A stretch of 64,000 bases of DNA from Moritella sp. PE36 (GCF_000170855.1 NZ_ABCQ01000018.1:1-64000), one strand, 5' to 3'; shown: positions 27,583 to 36,966, counted from the first letter of the stretch. Notes: generated by a model from the sequence alone, not told the origin. Made by a program: numbers and translations.

Positions 27583-28041
27583 ATGAAATATCTGCGTTTA
27601 CTTATGCTTGCCACTCTGGTTAGTCTAACAGGCTGTTCACTATTAGAAAAAAATACGGTTTATGATATCAAAGAACCGAAAACCTTCCCTGTACTCAAGG
27701 CAGTTGGCTATGCTGCTTTAAGTTCTCAGCCGGGCAATAGTGATAGTGAGCGCATGCTTAATGCGATGCGCGCATCTAAATTAGATGCTTATCGAGAGTT
27801 AGCAGAGCAAGTCAGTGGCCAAGAAATTTATAGTGATACTAGCTATAGATCGCGAACACTGCAAGGTGAGACAATTGAAGCATCGGTATCCGGTATTATC
27901 CGTGGTGCACGTGTAGTACAAACCTACCCTGTTAATGACGATGTCTACGCGACAGAGTTAGAACTCGATTTTAAACGTGTTTTTGAGCTATATGAGAATA
28001 CCTCAGCAATGCCAACGCGCGTACAAAAAACCCGTTATTAA
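27583..28041 (+). CDS. flgP: FlgP-type outer-membrane lipoprotein (LPP20 family)
   Basis: The 152-residue precursor has lipobox SLTGC (Cys18). The mature part has the LPP20 pattern: FPVLKAVGYAALSSQPGNSDSER, MRASKLDAYRELAEQVSGQEI (both shown in part), then VSGIIRGARVVQTYPVNDDVYATELELDF. FlgP is required for motility in Vibrio and Campylobacter, where it forms a disk at the outer membrane. It is the last gene of the operon and is followed by a terminator. Confidence 0.9.
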   Translation: MKYLRLLMLATLVSLTGCSLLEKNTVYDIKEPKTFPVLKAVGYAALSSQPGNSDSERMLNAMRASKLDAYRELAEQVSGQEIYSDTSYRSRTLQGETIEASVSGIIRGARVVQTYPVNDDVYATELELDFKRVFELYENTSAMPTRVQKTRY

Positions 28042-28072
28042 GCTCCATCATATATAAAGATAAGCTGAAATA

Positions 28073-28127
28073 AAAATACCGAGTTAGCCTCTTATTTACT
28101 GTAAATAACAAACTAACTCGGTATTTA
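28073..28127. terminator. Bidirectional intrinsic terminator between flgP and menA
   Basis: AAATACCGAGTTAG pairs with CTAACTCGGTATTT across a ~25-base loop that can itself pair, between convergent genes. Confidence 0.75.
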
Positions 28128-28191
28128 TCATTAGATTCACGGTGCTGCACTGTGCCGTAATTATCAGCACTGCCTCGCGTTCAATTCAAGG

Positions 28192-29058
28192 TCAACGCAC
28201 CATTAAATCCACTGAATATAATCCGCCCCACAGTAATACCAGCATCGAAGTTTGTGCTAGCTGTGCGTTTAATTGTTTACCATCACGTTGGTATATCACA
28301 ACACACAAAGCCAACTGAACAGGCAGTAATAACAGCATTAGCAACCCCTGATAGCTATCAATAACAAGCAGTAACGAAGGCAATAACACAGTGAGGCAAT
28401 AAAGGTGCTTGCTTGCTTTCACGCCTAAGCGCGTCGCTAACGTAAATTTTTGAGCTCGAAAATCAGACGCTACATCGCGAATGTTATTCACCAACATGAT
28501 AGCCACAACCAAAAAACCGACCTGACTAGCAGGAATAAAGACAGCAAACGTCAGCACTTGGCTTTGTAAATAATAACTGCCGACCACAGCCAACCAACCG
28601 AAATAAAGGAATACAGCCAGTTCGCCAAGCCCATGTGACGCTAATGGCCGTGGGCCGCCACTATAAATATACACACCAAGCAGCGATAATATGCCTAATA
28701 TGACGTAAGGCCAGCCACCGACGTAGATAAGGTAACAGCCACTGACAATAGCAAGTAAACACATTGCTATAATGCCAAGGCGTAAATGTGCGGCGGATAT
28801 CAAACCTTTTTGTAATGCTCGATCGGGGCCTAATCGATCATCACCATCGACACCACTTTTACCATCAAAATAATCATTAGAAAGATTCACCGCAATTTGT
28901 AGAGCCATACAGCAGACCATGCACAATGTGGCGATATAAAAACTGAAATTAACTGGAGAGTCGACCCAAGCCAGTGTTTGTCCAAGTAAAATAACCGCTA
29001 ATGCCACCAGCAGTGTTTTCGGACGTGTAACAAGAAACCAAGAAGATAATGTAGTCAT
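28192..29058 (-). CDS. menA: 1,4-dihydroxy-2-naphthoate polyprenyltransferase
   Basis: The 288-residue integral membrane enzyme attaches the isoprenoid chain to 1,4-dihydroxy-2-naphthoate in menaquinone synthesis. The two aspartate motifs are NLSNDYFDGKSGVDGDDRLGP and VNNIRDVASDFRAQKFTLATRLG (in part NDYFDGKSGVDGDD and NIRDVASDFRAQK). About eight to nine helices are visible. Its product is the donor for the fumarate reductase encoded earlier in the window. A 63-bp heptamer repeat lies ~150 bp upstream of its start. Confidence 0.95.
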   Translation of the reverse strand: MTTLSSWFLVTRPKTLLVALAVILLGQTLAWVDSPVNFSFYIATLCMVCCMALQIAVNLSNDYFDGKSGVDGDDRLGPDRALQKGLISAAHLRLGIIAMCLLAIVSGCYLIYVGGWPYVILGILSLLGVYIYSGGPRPLASHGLGELAVFLYFGWLAVVGSYYLQSQVLTFAVFIPASQVGFLVVAIMLVNNIRDVASDFRAQKFTLATRLGVKASKHLYCLTVLLPSLLLVIDSYQGLLMLLLLPVQLALCVVIYQRDGKQLNAQLAQTSMLVLLWGGLYSVDLMVR

Positions 29059-29205
29059 AACATTTAGACATGCGAAAAATAGATAAAACGAGCATAAAAT
29101 ACCTATTTAGTAATGTCTACTTTTATTGTTTGATTAACAAGGTCATTCCCACAGGCATGACCTAACGCAATATTTACACTAATCGCTCAGAAATTACTTA
29201 TGACC

Positions 29206-29268
29206 AGATAATAGATAATAGATAATAGATAATAGATAATAGATAATAGATAATAGATAATAGATAAT
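29206..29268. repeat. Heptanucleotide tandem repeat, nine copies of AGATAAT
   Basis: Nine perfect copies of AGATAAT (63 bp) lie between menA and the lytic transglycosylase gene. They are outside coding sequence, 18 bp past the transglycosylase stop and ~148 bp upstream of menA. Confidence 0.95.
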
Positions 29269-29286
29269 TCGTTGCACTCCCTCTGC

Positions 29287-31446
29287 TTAGATCTTTTTCA
29301 AAATATTGTCATAGGTTTCAAAGCGACGTTTAATTTCACGGATATAATTAACAGGTTCTTGCCCACGCACATAACCGTAACGGGCTTTAGCGGCATATTT
29401 TGATTTAGACAGCAGTAACATGGCTTTTTCGACATGGCCAAACCAGACATCATCGCGCCAGCCTTTTTGTTTCGCTAAACGCATTGCATCGCGAACATGC
29501 CCAGCGCCGGCATTATAAGACGCCAACGTAAACCAGATTAACTGATCCGCCTGCACTTCATCCTTACGCATGCGTTCACGAACCCAGTTCATATAAAGCA
29601 CACCCGCTTTAATTCCCCGCTCTGGCACATATACGTCGACGATCCCCAATTCTTTTGCAGTACGTGGCATTAATTGAAATAACCCTTTCGCACCCGCCAT
29701 CGATTTGGCATTAGGATTGAAACGGCTTTCTTGATGCATCTGAGAGACGAGTAAGCGCCAATCAAAATCATGCTGACGGGCATATTTCTTCACAATGTCG
29801 TCATAAGGCGATAAAACCCCGGAATCATTCTGCAGTACATAATCTTTATAATGGGTATCTAAGCGCTTTTGATTCTTAAAGTATTTATTGTAAATGACAT
29901 TATAAAACAGACCTTTGTAATGTTTCTTAATAAAAACATTGGATTTGTCTAAGAGCTTATCGTGGCCCGATGCCACCGCCCAACTTTGCGACTTAGGCGC
30001 ACCTAACGCCATTAAAGATTGGATATCATCACGGAAGGTCATTTCAATATCGACGATATGGCTATCAGCTATGGTCATTTCGTATTCTTTTTCCCCCACT
30101 TTATCAATGATCGATTCTGTTTCCTGACTTTCAGGTACGCCAACTAAATTAATACCACTGACTGTTTTCTTTAACTCGACCGCACTTTCCCAATACGAGC
30201 TCGATGGACGGATATAAATATTACTGTTCGCCAGTTCTGTTACAGAACTAATTTCGGCTCGGTCCTTATGGGCAACAACCAATTCAGAGGCATAATGATA
30301 AGGACGTGAGAAGGCAATGCCTTTATTTCGTCTCTGCGCCGTTGGGGTTAAAAATCCCAGCGCAATATCGGCTTTATCTTCAAGCAGGTAATCAAGCAAG
30401 GCCACATTGTTCGGCGCGACGATAATTTCGTAGCGTAATTGATGCTCTTTAGCAAATCGTTTTGCTAACTCATAATGAAAGCCGAGCAGTTCACCACGCC
30501 AAATATAATAAGAAGAAAGGTTGTTACGTAACACGAAACGAATGGTTTTGGTTGCTTGGATTTTTTGCCATTGGCTTTTATAGCGATGTGTTGATTTCGG
30601 CTTCGCTTTGGCAATTAAATTTTGCGTTTTCAGAAATTGATTTAACTCATTTAACAACTGTTTGTTATTCGGATTAACCCCCCAAGCAAGCTGACGAATG
30701 GCACTTGCTTGTAAACTCATTTTAATATCATCACGGTAAGCGCTTGCTGACTGAATTAAATTTTTATCTTGAATGGTAATATCATATTCACCACTCGCCA
30801 GTTTATCGTATAAGGTTTCATGGCTGATCCTGCTATCGACTAACCGGATTTTCAGCTTTGGATAGACCTTTTGTAGTCCGAATGCCGTTGATTCATAGCT
30901 CTTACCCTTTTGGATCACAATTTCACGACCATTTAAGTCTTTACCCGATTGTAAACTTTTGCTTTGGCTGCCCATCAGCAAGTATTCTTTGGTGAGTAAA
31001 AAAGGTTCACTAAAGCTGACCAATTTTTCGCGTTGACGAGTCTTAGTTAAATTAGCGGCAATCACATCGCCCTCACCCGCTAATAGCATTGGAATAAGGT
31101 CGGCGAATTTTGTCACGCGGATATTGTCAATTTTCAGCTTCTTTTCATCGGCAAATTGCTGGAGGTAATCTAATTCAATATCTTGGGGGTGGCCTCGACG
31201 GGGGAAAATAATTTCGCCACCAGCCCAGGTCAGTACGCGTAATGTCTTTTGAGTTGGTAGCGAAGCAGGCACAACAGCAACGGGAATGGTCGCAATAGCC
31301 TGGCCTGAAGGCGCGACATGAGTCACCCGATTTGAACTTGCTACTGCACTTGACTGTAAATATGAGATAAACATATCTAGAATAAATAGAGTAAGCAGCA
31401 CAAAATACACTTTTCTGGCTGTCTTGGTGATTAAGAATTTATACAT
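29287..31446 (-). CDS. MltF-like lytic transglycosylase with two periplasmic SBP domains
   Basis: The 719-residue protein has an N-terminal anchor (residues 13-33), two SBP_bac_3-type solute-binding domains (~67-285 and ~295-535), then a lytic transglycosylase domain. The domain's catalytic glutamate is in LLVSQMHQESRFNPNAKS; GAKGLFQLMPRTAKELG and LASYNAGAGHVRDAM complete the SLT signature. E. coli MltF has one binding domain and ~518 residues; the second copy explains the extra length. It would cleave peptidoglycan in the periplasm, perhaps under control of a muropeptide or amino acid bound by the SBP domains. The ligand is unknown. Confidence 0.9.
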   Translation of the reverse strand: MYKFLITKTARKVYFVLLTLFILDMFISYLQSSAVASSNRVTHVAPSGQAIATIPVAVVPASLPTQKTLRVLTWAGGEIIFPRRGHPQDIELDYLQQFADEKKLKIDNIRVTKFADLIPMLLAGEGDVIAANLTKTRQREKLVSFSEPFLLTKEYLLMGSQSKSLQSGKDLNGREIVIQKGKSYESTAFGLQKVYPKLKIRLVDSRISHETLYDKLASGEYDITIQDKNLIQSASAYRDDIKMSLQASAIRQLAWGVNPNNKQLLNELNQFLKTQNLIAKAKPKSTHRYKSQWQKIQATKTIRFVLRNNLSSYYIWRGELLGFHYELAKRFAKEHQLRYEIIVAPNNVALLDYLLEDKADIALGFLTPTAQRRNKGIAFSRPYHYASELVVAHKDRAEISSVTELANSNIYIRPSSSYWESAVELKKTVSGINLVGVPESQETESIIDKVGEKEYEMTIADSHIVDIEMTFRDDIQSLMALGAPKSQSWAVASGHDKLLDKSNVFIKKHYKGLFYNVIYNKYFKNQKRLDTHYKDYVLQNDSGVLSPYDDIVKKYARQHDFDWRLLVSQMHQESRFNPNAKSMAGAKGLFQLMPRTAKELGIVDVYVPERGIKAGVLYMNWVRERMRKDEVQADQLIWFTLASYNAGAGHVRDAMRLAKQKGWRDDVWFGHVEKAMLLLSKSKYAAKARYGYVRGQEPVNYIREIKRRFETYDNILKKI

Positions 31447-31549
31447 TACATTCCTTTATAATGTTTATAGGACCACTCGAGTATTTTACGGCTATCAGAT
31501 TATGTTATTATCGATATCCTTAATCCACTCTCTCTATAAGGCTCTGTTT

Positions 31550-31696
31550 ATGCTTATTTCTTTCTTTGTTGGCGTTACCTTAGTTGTTTACATTAAACAA
31601 AAAGCACTGAAACCGAATTCAAAAGATACGATAATAATGTTAATTGCTGATGGTTATAAAGCACTGATCGATGACGTCAAAAAGGTAATGAAATAA
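31550..31696 (+). CDS. Possible small single-pass membrane protein
   Basis: A 48-residue reading starts at ATG 31550 with AAGG 8 bp upstream. It has one transmembrane helix (MLISFFVGVTLVVYIKQK), then a short amphipathic cytoplasmic tail (KDTIIMLIADGYKALIDDVKK). The frame is open further up to 31424, but that part overlaps the start of the divergent transglycosylase and is unlikely to be coding. I do not recognise it. Expression is unproven. Confidence 0.4.
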   Translation: MLISFFVGVTLVVYIKQKALKPNSKDTIIMLIADGYKALIDDVKKVMK

Positions 31697-31945
31697 TTGT
31701 ACAGTAATAACAGAATCGTCAACAGTATCTCACTTTAGTTAAACAAAGTTCATTTAATCGACAGAATAACCGATTAAAAAACATGTCACAGTCAATATAA
31801 CTAAGGATTTATCAATATAAAGCACGAATGGCTTTACATTTAACATTGGACCGATAAACTGACCTCTCTTAGCGTGGCTAACGGATGCTAAATTAGCACC
31901 CAGTTATGCTACACAATACGACACAGAGAACAGAGGACGTCAATT

Positions 31946-33205
31946 TTGAGTAATACTGAATCAGTAGACACCCCCACTTTAGGCCAAAAATTATGGTTTA
32001 ATTTACCGCTTTGGCAAAAAATTGTTATCGGTATGATCCTTGGTATTACCGTTGGTCTCATTTTTGGTGAAGATGCAGCCGTCCTAAAACCAATCGGTTC
32101 ATTCTTTGTTAACACCATTAAGATGTTAATTGTACCGCTGGTTTTCTGTTCCATTATTGTTGGTATTACGTCAATGCAAGACACCAATAAAATGGGCCGC
32201 ATTGGTTTTAAAGCCGTTATGTTTTATCTTATTTCAACCGCAGTGGCGATCACCATCGGCTTAGTATTAGGTCATGTGCTACAGCCTGGCGCGGGTTTAG
32301 GACTTGTTGCTCAACAAGTTGAAGTCGTAAAAGAAACATCGTCACTCGTAGATACACTCGTTGCGTTAGTACCAACTAACCCAGTAAGTGCGCTTGCTCA
32401 GGGTCATATCCTCCAAATTATTGTCTTTGCTGTTGCCCTTGGCGTATCACTCACACTGATTGGTGAAAAAGGAAAACCTGCTGTAGCACTTTTCGAAAGT
32501 CTTGCAGAAGCAATGTACAAGCTAACGGATCTGGTGATGAAACTCGCACCATACGGCGTATTTGCGTTAATGGCGTGGGTGGCAGGTAAATTTGGTTTGG
32601 CACTGCTATTACCTCTCGTTAAAGTAATTGGTGCGGTTTACCTTGGTAGCATCTTGCATGTGTTAGGTGTTTATAGTGCACTGATTTTATTTATTGCAAA
32701 ACTAAGTCCAGTACAATATTTCCGCGGTATTGTTGATGCGCAAGTTGTTGCTTTCACCACCACATCAAGTGCAGGTACGTTACCCGTTTCAATGAAATGT
32801 GCACGTGAGAACCTCGGTGTATCAAAAGGCGTATCAAGCTTTGTATTGCCACTAGGCACAACCATTAACATGGACGGCACAGCGCTTTACCAGGGTGTAA
32901 CGACATTATTCGTCGCGCAAGCATTTGGGATTGATTTAGGCATGCCTGAATACATCACGATCATCTTAACAGCGACATTGGCATCCATTGGTACTGCAGG
33001 TGTTCCGGGTGCGGGTCTGATTATGCTAACGTTAGTGCTTACTACGGTTGGCCTACCTGTTGAAGGTGTGGCTCTGATTGCTGGTATCGACCGTATTCTT
33101 GATATGGCACGTACCACAGTGAATATCTCTGGTGACATCGCCGCATCAGTGATCATTGCAAAATCAGAAAACGAATTAGATACCACAATTTATAACGCAA
33201 AATAG
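31946..33205 (+). CDS. Dicarboxylate/amino-acid:cation symporter (DAACS/GltP family)
   Basis: The 419-residue inner-membrane transporter imports aspartate, glutamate or C4-dicarboxylates with Na+ or H+. It has the opening LWFNLPLWQKIVIGMILGI, the serine-rich re-entrant loop FTTTSSAGTLPVSM and TTINMDGTALYQG, then GVPGAGLIMLTLVL. Eight helices are expected. The start is TTG (31946), with AGAGGA about 9 bp before it and no in-frame ATG close by. 31697-31945 holds no other gene. A strong terminator follows. Confidence 0.9.
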   Translation: MSNTESVDTPTLGQKLWFNLPLWQKIVIGMILGITVGLIFGEDAAVLKPIGSFFVNTIKMLIVPLVFCSIIVGITSMQDTNKMGRIGFKAVMFYLISTAVAITIGLVLGHVLQPGAGLGLVAQQVEVVKETSSLVDTLVALVPTNPVSALAQGHILQIIVFAVALGVSLTLIGEKGKPAVALFESLAEAMYKLTDLVMKLAPYGVFALMAWVAGKFGLALLLPLVKVIGAVYLGSILHVLGVYSALILFIAKLSPVQYFRGIVDAQVVAFTTTSSAGTLPVSMKCARENLGVSKGVSSFVLPLGTTINMDGTALYQGVTTLFVAQAFGIDLGMPEYITIILTATLASIGTAGVPGAGLIMLTLVLTTVGLPVEGVALIAGIDRILDMARTTVNISGDIAASVIIAKSENELDTTIYNAK

Positions 33206-33252
33206 TGATAACGTGATATCGCAGTACGGTTTTATCTAAACCGTACTAACAA

Positions 33253-33307
33253 CAAAGCCACTGATAAGTATCCTATTATTGGATACAGCATCAGTGGCTT
33301 TTTTATT
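33253..33307. terminator. Bidirectional intrinsic terminator after the symporter gene
   Basis: AAAGCCACTGAT pairs with ATCAGTGGCTTTTTTA; the loop also holds GTATCC/GGATAC. It separates the symporter gene from the purine permease gene on the other strand. Confidence 0.85.
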
Positions 33308-33321
33308 GGCTTAACCTGTGT

Positions 33322-34689
33322 CTACATAAATGCTAATTTAGCTACAAACACCGCCGTTAATACCCAAATACTAATCGATACTTCTTTGTATTTACCTGAG
33401 CCCACTTTTAGGAAAGTATAAGCGATAAAACCAAGCGCGATGCCATTGGCGATAGAGAACGTAAACGCCATCATGATTGCCGTAATACAGGCTGGTACAT
33501 AATCGGTAAACTCATCCCAATTCACTTTACTCAGACCACTCATCATCAAGAAAGAAACGAAGATAAGTGCACCAGCAGTCGCATAACTTGGAATAATTAA
33601 CGCTACATCAGTAAAGAAAGTCGCCGCTAAGAATAACGCACCTACAGTTACCGCAGTTAAACCCGTTCGGCCACCAGCAGCAACACCTGACGCACTCTCA
33701 ACATATGATGTTACTGGCGGGCAACCCACACACGCACCTAACACACTTGATACCGAGTCGGCTTTTAATGATTTTTTCAGGTTTTGGATCTCGCCTTTTT
33801 CATTCACAAGATTGGCTTTGTCCGCTACGCCCATTAAGGTACCTGCCGTATCAAACATGTTAACGAATAAAAACGAGATGATGACACTGACCATACCAAC
33901 ATTAAACAAACCTTCAGCATTGTAAAACAGATGCTCAAAATCCATTGCCATGAATAATGGCGCAATGCTTGGAGGCATAGAAATAATTGACGCAGGTGCA
34001 GACACCAGACCCAGCGGAATACCAGCAAGCGTAGTCACTAACATACCAATTAATACCGCACCAAATAGATTACGACGGAATAATGAGCCAATAATCAGGA
34101 AGGTTAATGCGGCAAGCAATACACTCGGCTCTGTAAAATTCCCCATGGTCACTAAGGTTGGTTGAGAAGCAACGATGATACCGGCACTTTTAAAACCAAT
34201 GATGCCTAAGAACAGACCCACACCTGCAGTCATCGCATAACGTAAACTCTGCGGAATACTGTCTAATATCCACTCTCGGATCTTATAAAAACTCATTAAT
34301 GCAAAGAGCACACCCGATACAAATACCGCTGCCATCGCGACCTGCCAGGTGTAACCCATGTCAAATACGACAGTATAAGTGAAGAAAGCATTAAGCCCCA
34401 TACCCGGCGCAAGTCCCACTGGCCAGTTCGCATATAGACCCATCAACATACAGCCAATTGCAGCACCGATACAGGTAGCCACAACCAGCGCATCTTTATC
34501 CATACCTGTTTTGGCCATAATATCGGGGTTTACAAAAATAATGTAAGCCATAGTAACGAAGGTTGTTAAACCTGCCATAAGCTCAGTTTTCACCGTCGTG
34601 CCATGCTCAGAGAGTTTAAATAACCGCTCTAATAAGCCACCTTTAGCTGATCCCTGTAACTCAGATCCTTGTTGTGTTTTATCCATCAT
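33322..34689 (-). CDS. NCS2/AzgA-type purine permease, copy 1
   Basis: The 455-residue inner-membrane protein belongs to the AzgA-like branch of the nucleobase transporters (guanine, hypoxanthine, adenine with H+). It has VKTELMAGLTTFVTMAYIIFVNP, GLAPGMGLNAFFTYTVV (read in part GLAPGMGLNAFF), SSVLGACVGCPPVTSYVESA and GGRTGLTAVTVGALFL. A paralogue of equal length at 59604-60971 shares most residues. It lies 69 bp downstream of uraH on the same strand. Purine import fits the urate and allantoin genes around it; the substrate of each copy is not known. Confidence 0.9.
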   Translation of the reverse strand: MMDKTQQGSELQGSAKGGLLERLFKLSEHGTTVKTELMAGLTTFVTMAYIIFVNPDIMAKTGMDKDALVVATCIGAAIGCMLMGLYANWPVGLAPGMGLNAFFTYTVVFDMGYTWQVAMAAVFVSGVLFALMSFYKIREWILDSIPQSLRYAMTAGVGLFLGIIGFKSAGIIVASQPTLVTMGNFTEPSVLLAALTFLIIGSLFRRNLFGAVLIGMLVTTLAGIPLGLVSAPASIISMPPSIAPLFMAMDFEHLFYNAEGLFNVGMVSVIISFLFVNMFDTAGTLMGVADKANLVNEKGEIQNLKKSLKADSVSSVLGACVGCPPVTSYVESASGVAAGGRTGLTAVTVGALFLAATFFTDVALIIPSYATAGALIFVSFLMMSGLSKVNWDEFTDYVPACITAIMMAFTFSIANGIALGFIAYTFLKVGSGKYKEVSISIWVLTAVFVAKLAFM

Positions 34690-34758
34690 ACTTTCCTTGT
34701 TGTATTCGGGTTTACCGATTTTACGTTTTTATAATAGTAATTTTATTATTTGTTTCAA

Positions 34759-35112
34759 CTAACTACCACGATAAGTGGAATAACTAAACGGGGATACTAG
34801 CAGCGGCACATGGTAATGCGCTTGGGTATCGCTAATACCAAAGCGGATCACAATGTCATCTAAAAAAGCAGTCTCTGGCACAACCGCTCCACGTGCACGG
34901 AAGTAATCAGCCGTATCAAATTGCAGCTGATACTTACCAACACGCAATTCATCACTGGTTAATAATAAAGAATCCGTTCGCCCATCACTGTTAGTGACAG
35001 CTGAAGCGACTAATTCTAATTGATCTGCTTCTACCTTATATAATTTAATACTGATACCGGCACCTGGTACGCCATTTGCTGTATCAAGTACATGTGTACT
35101 GAGTCCACTCAT
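34759..35112 (-). CDS. uraH: 5-hydroxyisourate hydrolase (transthyretin-like)
   Basis: The ~117-residue enzyme hydrolyses 5-hydroxyisourate to OHCU, the second step of urate breakdown. The family hallmarks are the N-terminal LSTHVLDTANGVPGAG, with an active-site His, RARGAVVPETAFLDDIVIRF, HYHVPLLVSPF and the C-terminal tetrapeptide YRGS. ATG 35112 is the likely start; the frame also opens with TTG at 35118. It is divergent from puuE across 384 bp of promoter DNA and precedes the permease gene. Confidence 0.95.
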   Translation of the reverse strand: MSGLSTHVLDTANGVPGAGISIKLYKVEADQLELVASAVTNSDGRTDSLLLTSDELRVGKYQLQFDTADYFRARGAVVPETAFLDDIVIRFGISDTQAHYHVPLLVSPFSYSTYRGS

Positions 35113-35400
35113 AATCAAAATACCTTACTGTCACGATTGAATATTACGATTTTAATATCGTTAAAATAGAAAATGCATACATAATACGATACAAATGTTA
35201 ACATTATGTTTCACATGATTGCAGAAAAACAGTCAAAAGTTAAATCATTAATCCGATTTAATCTTAAAAACACAAAGAAGTAGTACCAACATCTCAGAAT
35301 TATTACTATTAAACAGTAATAATTCATCATTCAATAATTAACACTCTCCATTTAGGTATAAACATAATCATTACAACTTTGTTACAAAAACATGTGGATT

Positions 35401-35453
35401 TTGTATACAATAATTGCAATAATTGTTTAACAACCTAATTGCTTATCTATAAT
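35401..35453 (+). promoter_or_regulatory. Putative puuE promoter with TTGTATACAA operator-like palindrome
   Basis: TTGTATACAA (35401-35410) is a perfect 10-bp palindrome. Downstream are TTGTTT (35423-35428) and TATAAT (35448-35453), 19 bp apart. It resembles the palindrome before gcl and a half-site before the gntR-type gene, so it is a candidate operator. The rest of 35119-35493 holds no gene I can see. Confidence 0.45.
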
Positions 35454-35496
35454 GTAAATAGTGATTATCAAAACATACTAGTAACAAGGAGTCATG

Positions 35497-36411
35497 ATGA
35501 CTGTTGCCTATCCCAGAGATCTTATTGGTTATGGCCAAAATGTGCCAAATGCCAACTGGCCTAACAAAGCACGCTTAGCGATCTCATTTGTTCTTAACTA
35601 TGAAGAAGGTGGCGAACGTTGCGTATTACATGGCGATAGTGAATCAGAAGCTTTTCTGTCGGAAATGCCAGGCGCAGTACCATTACAAGGCGTGCGTAAT
35701 CTCAGTATGGAGTCTTGTTATGAATACGGCAGTCGGGTCGGTGTTTGGCGCTTATTAAACTTATTCTCAGAATATCAAATACCCTTAACTGTATTTGCTG
35801 TCGCAATGGCGCTAGAAAGACACCCTGATGTAGCAAAAGCGTTTGTTGCGGCCAATCACGAGATCTGCAGCCACGGTTATCGCTGGATTGATTATCAATA
35901 TACTGATGAAGCTGAAGAACGTGAACACTTACATAAAGCTATCGACATTATCAAAGAACTAACCGGCAAACGTCCAACAGGCTGGTATACCGGCCGATTA
36001 GGACCAAATACACGCCGTTTAGTGGCTGAAGAAGGCGGATTTTTGTATGACTCAGATGCCTATGATGACGACCTTCCGTATTGGGTTAAAGCCAACAATC
36101 AACCTCATTTAGTTATCCCTTACACCTTAGATGTCAATGATATGCGCTTTGCAACACCACAAGGTTTTAATAGTGGCGAACAATTCTTTCAATATCTAAA
36201 AGACAGCTTTGACACCCTCTATGCAGAAGGTGCGACTACACCCAAGATGATGTCGGTCGGCTTACATTGCCGCTTAGTTGGTCGTCCGGGACGTATTGCA
36301 TCACTAAAACGTTTCTTAGATTACCTAAAGCAGCATGACGATGTGTGGTTATGTACTCGAGAGCAAATAGCAAACCATTGGATTGAGAACCATCCATATC
36401 AGGAAACTTAA
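35497..36411 (+). CDS. puuE: Allantoinase PuuE (polysaccharide deacetylase-like)
   Basis: The ~304-residue enzyme opens the hydantoin ring of allantoin to give allantoate. PuuE proteins do this without metal and use the NodB/polysaccharide deacetylase fold. Seen here are LAISFVLNYEEGGE at the N-terminus, EICSHGYRWIDYQY, RPTGWYTGRLGPNTRRL and SVGLHCRLVGRPGR. The second of two adjacent ATGs (35497) has the better spacing after AAGGAG, so I take it over 35494. It is the first gene of puuE-uraD-allA-puuD. Confidence 0.93.
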   Translation: MTVAYPRDLIGYGQNVPNANWPNKARLAISFVLNYEEGGERCVLHGDSESEAFLSEMPGAVPLQGVRNLSMESCYEYGSRVGVWRLLNLFSEYQIPLTVFAVAMALERHPDVAKAFVAANHEICSHGYRWIDYQYTDEAEEREHLHKAIDIIKELTGKRPTGWYTGRLGPNTRRLVAEEGGFLYDSDAYDDDLPYWVKANNQPHLVIPYTLDVNDMRFATPQGFNSGEQFFQYLKDSFDTLYAEGATTPKMMSVGLHCRLVGRPGRIASLKRFLDYLKQHDDVWLCTREQIANHWIENHPYQET

Positions 36412-36412
36412 C

Positions 36413-36940
36413 ATGACACATTTTAGTACCTGTACTCCAAGTCAGCTATCGCAGCCCGATTTTGTCGCCATGTTTGCTGATATCTATGAGCACAGCCCTT
36501 GGGTTGCAGAGGCAGCATATCAACTGCACGAGCATCAGGGTATCGATGGTGATATTAATGAAACAGCCATACTACAACAATGTATGGCCAATATTTTGCT
36601 CGCTGCTAGCGATGAAAAAAAACTGGCATTAATCAATGCCCATCCAGATTTAGCTGGTCGTGCTGCCATCAATGGTGAATTAACCGATGCCTCGACTTCA
36701 GAGCAATCAGGCGCAGGGATTAATCAATGTACAGCCGAAGAATTCAGCCATTTCACGCAACTTAACGATGCCTACAAAGCGAAGTTCCACTTTCCTTTTA
36801 TTAAGGCCGTGCGTGGCGCAAACCGCTTTTTAATCTTAGCTGACTTTAAACGTCGTATTCAAAATGATATCGACACCGAGTTCAAGCAAGCATTATTAGA
36901 AATAAACAAAATAGCCGCATTTCGCTTAAACGATCTATAA
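36413..36940 (+). CDS. uraD: OHCU decarboxylase
   Basis: The 175-residue enzyme decarboxylates OHCU to S-allantoin. It has MFADIYEHSPWVAEAAY, NAHPDLAGRAAING with the catalytic His, and SEQSGAGINQCTAEEFSHF, then KFHFPFIKAVRGANR. All match the UraD family. ATG 36413 follows the puuE stop by one base, so translation is coupled. The frame is open upstream, but only through puuE. Confidence 0.93.
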   Translation: MTHFSTCTPSQLSQPDFVAMFADIYEHSPWVAEAAYQLHEHQGIDGDINETAILQQCMANILLAASDEKKLALINAHPDLAGRAAINGELTDASTSEQSGAGINQCTAEEFSHFTQLNDAYKAKFHFPFIKAVRGANRFLILADFKRRIQNDIDTEFKQALLEINKIAAFRLNDL

Positions 36941-36945
36941 CAAGG

Positions 36946-36966
36946 ATGAAAACAATGACTAAATAA
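36946..36966 (+). other. Start-like relic between uraD and allA (possible remnant of a lost gene)
   Basis: After uraD, AAGGA is followed at 8 bp by ATG ACT AAA TAA (36955-36966); a second in-frame ATG lies at 36946. It looks like a ribosome-binding site and start codon whose gene is gone. The next 62 bp before allA show no coding frame. An allantoicase gene would fit this slot, but this is inference from pathway order. Confidence 0.4.

Noticed and set aside
29206-29268. CRISPR-like array
   Set aside because: The unit is a 7-bp perfect tandem repeat with no spacers, and there are no cas genes.
31424-31549. Longer form of the small membrane protein starting at 31424
   Set aside because: This part overlaps the transglycosylase start and lacks a ribosome-binding site; only the region from 31550 looks plausible.
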